This document shows positions 59,378 through 64,000 of a DNA stretch of 64,000 nt, piece by piece. Source of the DNA: an uncultured Blautia sp. (GTDB lineage: Bacteria; Bacillota; Clostridia; Lachnospirales; Lachnospiraceae); NCBI GenBank assembly GCA_900553515.1, contig USDN01000008.1, forward strand, positions 3,869 to 67,868, read 5' to 3'. The translations under genes and the position numbers were made by a program. The notes beneath the pieces are model-generated. The model searched no databases. It was not told where the DNA came from and saw nothing but the letters and a program-made list of their open reading frames with translations. Numbering within the stretch: the stretch's first letter is position 1; the number at the start of each line of letters is the position of its first letter.

Positions 59378-60700
59378 ATGAAAAAAACATCATGTCTGGG
59401 AGAATTTATGAGGTATACCAGTCTCAATGTTCTGGGGATGGTTGGTCTGTCCTGCTACATACTGGCAGATACTTTTTTTATAGCCAAAGGACTGGGCTCG
59501 GACGGGCTGGCAGCTTTAAATATCGCCATTCCCGCTTATAGCTTTATGCATGGCTGCGGAATGATGCTGGGAATGGGCGGCGCCACAAAATATTCTATTT
59601 TCCGTGGGCAGAAAATGGAAAAAGAGGGAAGCAGGATATTTACAAATACTGTGTATCTGGTTGGGATTTTTGCTCTGATCTTTGTACTGCTGGGACTTGG
59701 TCTTTCCGGGAAGATTACTGATCTCCTGGGAGCAGACGGGCAGATTTTCGGGACAACAGAAATCTATCTCAAAACCATTCTTCTGTTTGCACCGGCTTTT
59801 ATGGCAAATGATTTCCTTCTGTGTTTTGTGCGGAACGACGGCAGCCCGGGACTTGCCATGACAGCCATGCTGACCGGAAGTTTTTCAAATATTATTCTGG
59901 ATTATATTTTTATTTTTCCCATGGGAATGGGAATGTTTGGAGCAGCTTTTGCCACAGGTCTGGCTCCGGTGATCAGTATTGGAGTGCTTTCCAGACACTG
60001 GATCACCCGAAAAAATAATTTTCATTTTCACCCGGAAAAACCGGATTTCCGGCTTACAGGAACTACATTTTCACTGGGTATTCCATCTTTAATTTCAGAA
60101 CTGGCGTCCGGGATCGTAATCATTATTTTTAATTTTATCATCCTTGGGATCAGAGGAAATCTGGGAGTTGCCGCCTATGGAGTAGTAACGAACATTTCAT
60201 TGGTAGTAACCTCCATGTTTACGGGAATCGCTCAGGGAATGCAGCCGATCGCAAGCCGTTCTTATGGAAAAGGAGACGCAGAAAGTACCAGACAGATCCT
60301 GCGCTATGCCATAGTAACCCTGTTGGGGACGGCAGCGGTGATCTATGGAATGGTCTTTTTCCTTGCATCTCCGATTACAGCGGTATTTAACAGTGAAAAT
60401 GATCTTCAGCTTCAGAAGATTGCAGAAGAGGGGCTGAGACTGTATTTCCTGGCAGCGCCGTTTGTAGGATTTAATATTGTGTCTGCCATGTTTTTTACCT
60501 CTACAGAACAGGCGCTTCCGGCACAGATTATTTCTCTTCTCAGAGGATTGTTTGTAATCATCCCGACAGCTTTTATCATGTCCGCTGTGTTTGAAATGTG
60601 GGGCGTATGGCTGTCCTATCCGGTGACGGAAGGGATTGTGACTGTGTTTGCGGTGATCGTGCTGATAAAAAACAGAAAAAGATACGGAGCAGCAGCTTAA
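59378..60700 (+). CDS. MATE-family efflux transporter
   Basis: A 440-residue protein with twelve predicted helices in two halves, typical of MATE (MepA-like) multidrug/cation antiporters: the N-terminal S-L-N-V-L-G-M-V-G-L-S-C-Y-I-L-A-D-T-F-F segment and the repeat half beginning near residue 240. The start at 59378 follows AAAGGAGG. The riboswitch-like leader suggests guanidinium export. Convergent with the HTH gene, 5 nt apart. Confidence 0.92.
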   Translation: MKKTSCLGEFMRYTSLNVLGMVGLSCYILADTFFIAKGLGSDGLAALNIAIPAYSFMHGCGMMLGMGGATKYSIFRGQKMEKEGSRIFTNTVYLVGIFALIFVLLGLGLSGKITDLLGADGQIFGTTEIYLKTILLFAPAFMANDFLLCFVRNDGSPGLAMTAMLTGSFSNIILDYIFIFPMGMGMFGAAFATGLAPVISIGVLSRHWITRKNNFHFHPEKPDFRLTGTTFSLGIPSLISELASGIVIIIFNFIILGIRGNLGVAAYGVVTNISLVVTSMFTGIAQGMQPIASRSYGKGDAESTRQILRYAIVTLLGTAAVIYGMVFFLASPITAVFNSENDLQLQKIAEEGLRLYFLAAPFVGFNIVSAMFFTSTEQALPAQIISLLRGLFVIIPTAFIMSAVFEMWGVWLSYPVTEGIVTVFAVIVLIKNRKRYGAAA

Positions 60701-60705
60701 AAGAT

Positions 60706-60921
60706 TCAGGGACTTTCATCCGGAGCATATTCCAGAATATCTCCGGGCTGACAGTCAAGCTCTCTGCAGATAGCATTAAGGGTAGAAAAGCGGATTGCAC
60801 GCACCTTTCCTGTTTTCAGGTTGGAAAGATTCACATTGGAGATGCCAACTCTTTCTGCCAGCTCATTCAGAGAAATTTTCCGGTCTGCCATAACCCGGTC
60901 AAGTCTTAAAATAATTGCCAT
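60706..60921 (-). CDS. Small Cro/CI-type HTH protein (YozG-like)
   Basis: A 71-residue single HTH_26-type domain: I-S-L-N-E-L-A-E-R-V-G-I-S near 16-28, N-L-S-N-L-K-T-G-K near 31-39, ending L-D-C-Q-P-G-D-I-L-E-Y. Such small regulators are encoded beside DUF2975 membrane proteins (as YozG with YoaS in Bacillus). It is last in this minus-strand operon, 12 nt after the DUF2975 gene. Confidence 0.9.
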   Translation of the reverse strand: MAIILRLDRVMADRKISLNELAERVGISNVNLSNLKTGKVRAIRFSTLNAICRELDCQPGDILEYAPDESP

Positions 60922-60933
60922 TTGTGTCTCTCC

Positions 60934-61563
60934 TTATATAGTCATATCAGCTTCATCCTGAAGCCCAATACCGTATCGAAAAATTTCTGAAAGAATCAGG
61001 GAAAGGATTCCCATTGCCAGAATTTCAAAACTGATGTCCGGAAAACGGAAAGACAGAGAGTGAAAAAGAAATTTTTCAAGCAGTCCGTAATACAGTGTGT
61101 TTTTAAACAGAGCCACGACAATCAGAATCAGGGAAATTTTACGAAGGTCTTTTTCTGTTTCACGGATAAAAGGTGAGTGCCCATTCAGAGTTCTGTCTAA
61201 AATACGTTTTACGAAAAATAAAACAAATATAAAAGGTAAAAGAATCAATATGCTTTTCAAAATTCCCAGGATCAGGTATCCGTTCAGAGGATTTATGATC
61301 TGTCCAAATTTATCAGAGGGCAAAGTAAATTCCGTGTACCAGATATCAGACCAGGTAAAAAAGCGATGGCAGTTGTCTGCGTATTCATAACGGAAAGGAA
61401 GGATCCCTGCTTTTGCAAGAAGCGGGGCAGCCGTTAAGTAAACGATTCCCAGAATGGAAATAAGCAGAATACCCTTCAGAAAAGCAGCAGTATGCCGGCA
61501 GACAGCTAATGAAGTGTTTTTTGACTGTGCCGGGAGTTTTTCTGAAAAAATAATTTTATCCAT
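60934..61563 (-). CDS. DUF2975 membrane protein (copy 2)
   Basis: A 209-residue protein with four predicted helices (about residues 28-50, 90-112, 130-150, 175-198), typical DUF2975 layout: a helix, an external loop, then G-x-L-x-x-I/L-x-x-x-P helices and a final I-L-S-L-I-L-S-E-I-F-R-Y-G region. Start 61563 is set by GGAGG. It is a diverged paralogue of the next gene. Confidence 0.85.
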   Translation of the reverse strand: MDKIIFSEKLPAQSKNTSLAVCRHTAAFLKGILLISILGIVYLTAAPLLAKAGILPFRYEYADNCHRFFTWSDIWYTEFTLPSDKFGQIINPLNGYLILGILKSILILLPFIFVLFFVKRILDRTLNGHSPFIRETEKDLRKISLILIVVALFKNTLYYGLLEKFLFHSLSFRFPDISFEILAMGILSLILSEIFRYGIGLQDEADMTI

Positions 61564-61583
61564 TGTGTCATATCCTCCTTTTG

Positions 61584-62225
61584 TCAAAGTGTTTCATCCG
61601 ATTCCTGCTGAAGCTGCGCGCCGTACTGGAAAATAAAAAGCAGGGCATAAAGGATAAGTATGGGCAGCAGCTGATTTATGTTTATGGTAAAGGACGGTTT
61701 GCCTTTCATGAGAAATACCGTGCTGAAGAGGTCAGTAAAAACAGAAACCAGCGCCCAGGGAATCATGGCGATTTCCAGTTTTTTCAGACCGTTGATGATT
61801 TCCGGGTCAAAGGGGGAACGGCAGTACCGGATAGTTCTGCACAGCTTTCCGCTGTAGCGCAGCACCACATAGCAAACAGCAAAGCATATCACCAGCAGCA
61901 ACATAAGCATTCCGGGATCATTCAGGGAGTACGCCTGATGCTCGCCCCAGTAGATGCGGCCGTTTTCAGTTTCTTCAGAATGATTCAGGGTGATATCTCC
62001 TAATTCCGCGTTGAGAAGATTCATGGATTCCAGCCGGGAGTCGGTTTCAACCATTATTTTGTCAATGAAATTGAATGTAACATGACCTTTGGGAATATAG
62101 CCCCAGGTAAAAAGTCCGATGAGCGATACTGCAAGCAAGAAAATAAAAAATGCTTTCAGTATGCGGATGATGATGACACCGGCATGTCCCAGTCTGTTGA
62201 TTTTGATGATAACAGAGTTTTCCAT
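61584..62225 (-). CDS. DUF2975 membrane protein (copy 1)
   Basis: A 213-residue four-helix DUF2975 protein (helices about 18-42, 105-125, 150-172, 182-205), ending I-F-Q-Y-G-A-Q-L-Q-Q-E-S-D-E-T-L, a C-terminus much like that of its paralogue (Y-G-I-G-L-Q-D-E-A-D). The two probably act together. First gene of the operon, behind AAGGAGG. Confidence 0.85.
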   Translation of the reverse strand: MENSVIIKINRLGHAGVIIIRILKAFFIFLLAVSLIGLFTWGYIPKGHVTFNFIDKIMVETDSRLESMNLLNAELGDITLNHSEETENGRIYWGEHQAYSLNDPGMLMLLLVICFAVCYVVLRYSGKLCRTIRYCRSPFDPEIINGLKKLEIAMIPWALVSVFTDLFSTVFLMKGKPSFTININQLLPILILYALLFIFQYGAQLQQESDETL

Positions 62226-62448
62226 ATTCGTGCCTCCTTTACATAAAATATTATGAATATCATATAAGATTTAATGTTTATCATTAATTTTATGATAACA
62301 GAGAGACTACCCTGTGTCAATAATAATGCCGTTACAGAAACACATTGTGTTCCCTGTTTTATTGTGCTATGCTGAAAATATCAGCAGGTGGTGAGAAAGG
62401 TTATAACAGGCAGCGAGTTTAAGATCAACGAAAAAGAGGAGGAGGTCA
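62226..62448. promoter_or_regulatory. Divergent region with TTATCAT-N7-ATGATAA palindrome
   Basis: The perfect inverted repeat 62278-62284 / 62292-62298 lies about 55 nt before the DUF2975 start. It is a good candidate operator for the HTH protein of that operon. The right side holds the promoter of the S66 peptidase; GGAGGAGG at 62437-62444 is its ribosome binding site. Confidence 0.5.
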
Positions 62449-63459
62449 ATGAGTGTGTTAATGAAGGCAAATAAAACAAGTGGGAAAATAACAATAGGAG
62501 TATTTTCGTCTTCCTCCCCTGTTTCAGCAACAGTTCCGGTGAGGTATGAACGTGGAATTGCATACCTGAAATCCAGAGGATATGAAATTGTAAATGGGAG
62601 TTTGTACAGAAAACAGGATTCTTACAGATCAGGAACTATTCAGGAGCGGGCGCAGGAATTTAATCAGCTTTTATATAACGAAAAGGTCCAGATTTTGATG
62701 GCTTCTATCGGAGGGAACAATACAAATTCCGTTCTTCCGTATATTGATTATGAATATCTGAAAAAACATCCGAAAATCATTATAGGGTATTCTGATACTA
62801 CGGCTTTGCTTCTTGCTGTTTATGCAAAAACAGGTCTGGTAACATTCTATGGACCTGCGGCAGCCTCTTCCTTCGGGGAATTACCGCCTTTTGTGGATTG
62901 GACATTTAAGTATTTTGAATCCATGATAAAGAGTGAGATAACCTGTCCTTATGATTATCAGATGCCGGAGTTCTGGACGGATGAAGTGATTAAATGGGAT
63001 GAACAGAACCGTTCAAAAGAACAGTACAAAAATGACTGGATATGCGTAAAACCGGGAGTATGCCAGGGAAGACTGATCGGTGGAAATTTGAATACCATGG
63101 AGGGATTTTTTGGTACAGAATATATGCCTGAGATAAAAAAAGGGGATATTTTATTTATAGAAGATTCCCTGAAAGATGCCTGTACCATTGAGCGGTCTTT
63201 CTCATTGCTGAAGCTTGCAGGAGTATTAGACAGGGTAAGCGGGATTATTCTGGGAAAACATGAAAAATTTGATGATAATGGAACAGGAAGAAAACCGTAT
63301 GAGATTCTGCAGGAGGTGCTGGGCGAAACAGAAATTCCGATTCTGGCAGAATTTGACTGCTGTCATACCCGCCCTATGTTTACCTTGCCTATTGGCTGTC
63401 AGGTAAAGCTGGATGCAGAGAAGAAAAGAGTTTCCCTGTTGGAAAGTCCTCTGGAGTGA
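62449..63459 (+). CDS. S66-family peptidase (LD-carboxypeptidase / MccF-like)
   Basis: A 336-residue serine peptidase of family S66. The nucleophile Ser is in IGYSDTTALLLA (near residue 115), Glu in LFIEDS (near 238) and His in C-C-H-T-R-P-M (near 305). The size and the insertion in the middle region match MccF-like members, which hydrolyse microcin-C-type peptide-nucleotides, better than LdcA. Cytoplasmic; stands alone. Confidence 0.88.
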   Translation: MSVLMKANKTSGKITIGVFSSSSPVSATVPVRYERGIAYLKSRGYEIVNGSLYRKQDSYRSGTIQERAQEFNQLLYNEKVQILMASIGGNNTNSVLPYIDYEYLKKHPKIIIGYSDTTALLLAVYAKTGLVTFYGPAAASSFGELPPFVDWTFKYFESMIKSEITCPYDYQMPEFWTDEVIKWDEQNRSKEQYKNDWICVKPGVCQGRLIGGNLNTMEGFFGTEYMPEIKKGDILFIEDSLKDACTIERSFSLLKLAGVLDRVSGIILGKHEKFDDNGTGRKPYEILQEVLGETEIPILAEFDCCHTRPMFTLPIGCQVKLDAEKKRVSLLESPLE

Positions 63460-63711
63460 ATAATAATTTTGATAAATATAGAAAACGTTAAAATATAAGG
63501 TGATGGGTGAAACAGAATGAAAACAGGATAAAAATATTACATTATAACAATAAGCAAAACTTTATGGTTATTTAATTGTTTTGCACAGCACATTATGTTA
63601 CCATAAAGTCAGCACTTTTTATGTTGCCATTTACTTAAGATAAACTTCCATAAACAAAATCCCGATCGAAAGAATGGAAGCAGCTGAAAATCTTAGCAGG
63701 TGGTGATAAAA
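63460..63711. other. Intergenic region with long-spaced inverted repeat
   Basis: No gene seen. The perfect 10-bp inverted repeat ACTTTATGGT (63559-63568) / ACCATAAAGT (63600-63609) has a 31-nt loop and lies upstream of the Rpn-type gene. GGTGG at 63700-63704 is its probable ribosome binding site. Confidence 0.4.
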
Positions 63712-64000
63712 TTGGGTAAAAAAGATACGATTACAAAAGATTATATGAACGATCCAAGGATTTTTGCAGATGCATTTAATTATTTCATCTATCACGGAAA
63801 GCAGGTAATCTCTCCGGAAGATCTCTATCCATTGGATACTGCGGAGATTGCCATTCCCTATGGAGTAGATGGCAAGATACATCCGGTTCAGAGATTTCGT
63901 GATAACTTCAAGTATCTGGCAGCCATGCAGGATAAGGATACTGCGTATCTCCTTCTGGGAGTGGAGGATCAGTCTGAGATCCATTATGCCATGCCGGTAA
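63712..64000 (+). CDS. Rpn-family recombination-promoting nuclease/putative transposase (partial)
   Basis: The first 96 codons of a gene that runs off the window. It begins at TTG with GKKDTITKDYMNDPRIFADA, then F-N-Y-F-I-Y-H-G-K-Q-V-I, P-L-D-T-A-E-I-A-I-P-Y-G and Y-L-L-L-G-V-E-D-Q-S-E-I-H-Y-A-M-P-V. The E-x-Q (G-V-E-D-Q-S) segment fits the PD-(D/E)XK nuclease core of the Rpn/transposase_31 family, which is abundant in Lachnospiraceae. The Rpn proteins promote recombination and are mobile-element-like. Confidence 0.8.
   Translation, partial: MGKKDTITKDYMNDPRIFADAFNYFIYHGKQVISPEDLYPLDTAEIAIPYGVDGKIHPVQRFRDNFKYLAAMQDKDTAYLLLGVEDQSEIHYAMPV

Noticed and set aside
1..64000. CRISPR arrays, tRNA or rRNA genes
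   Set aside because: No regularly spaced repeats and no tRNA- or rRNA-like sequence were seen on reading through the window; a covariance search could still find one I missed.

Overview
The window looks like a chromosomal segment of a gut Firmicute of the order Eubacteriales, most likely family Lachnospiraceae (Blautia-like). The reasons are low-to-moderate GC, strong AGGAGG-type ribosome binding sites, Gram-positive regulation (T-box, cobalamin riboswitch, YesM/YesN-type two-component system, mannose-type PTS), a spore-maturation gene and an Rpn/transposase_31-type gene start. This is inferred from gene content; no database search was possible. I saw no rRNA, tRNA or CRISPR array.

Left part (1-11 kb): a redox-type trio (cupin, ABM monooxygenase, flavodoxin), three small conserved proteins, an XRE regulator, an ArsC/LMW-PTP-like phosphatase with a DUF3006-like small protein and a Dph6-like ATPase, a LysR regulator divergent from a sugar acetyltransferase, an NCS2 xanthine/uracil-type permease, and a run of four housekeeping-type unknowns (DUF3878-like, coiled coil, YgjP-like metallopeptidase, TIM-barrel isomerase).

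11-24 kb: a cobalamin riboswitch with its own terminator controls a DUF4430 membrane-anchored protein and an ECF S component, a likely corrinoid uptake module. Next is a CNNM/CorC-type membrane protein whose leader has a clear promoter, an 18-codon acidic/proline ORF and a 19-bp hairpin, an attenuator-like layout. A NarL-type two-component system diverges from an ABC-2 exporter. Thioredoxin and a Crp/Fnr regulator were originally convergent on one terminator. An ApaLI-like restriction-modification pair now sits between them, flanked by two perfect 62-bp copies of that terminator.

24-47 kb: tandem rhamnose-mutarotase-like protein, polyferredoxin, HtrA protease, nucleoside hydrolase, DEDDh exonuclease, D,D-carboxypeptidase. 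Then a complete sugar-sensing and uptake locus: anchored binding protein, YesM-type kinase, YesN-type regulator, lipoprotein binding protein, ChvE-type binding protein, double ATPase, permease. A C69 dipeptidase follows, then an isoleucine T-box controlling ileS with glgP 13 nt behind it.

47-64 kb: D-lyxose isomerase; an AT-rich, probably acquired minus-strand operon (mannose-family PTS IIA-IIB-IIC-IID, polyol dehydrogenase, PfkB kinase, class II aldolase) with an RpiR regulator; a decayed IS1182-family element; GH25 lysozyme, SpmA, HD-domain protein; a MATE exporter behind a guanidine-IV-like leader; a DUF2975/DUF2975/HTH operon; an S66 peptidase; and the start of an Rpn-family nuclease.

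The signals least explained by known features are (i) a dispersed hairpin/GNRA-loop element found twice (after htrA and in the ileS leader), (ii) the leader peptide attenuator before the CNNM gene and (iii) the R-M island with its long terminator duplication.
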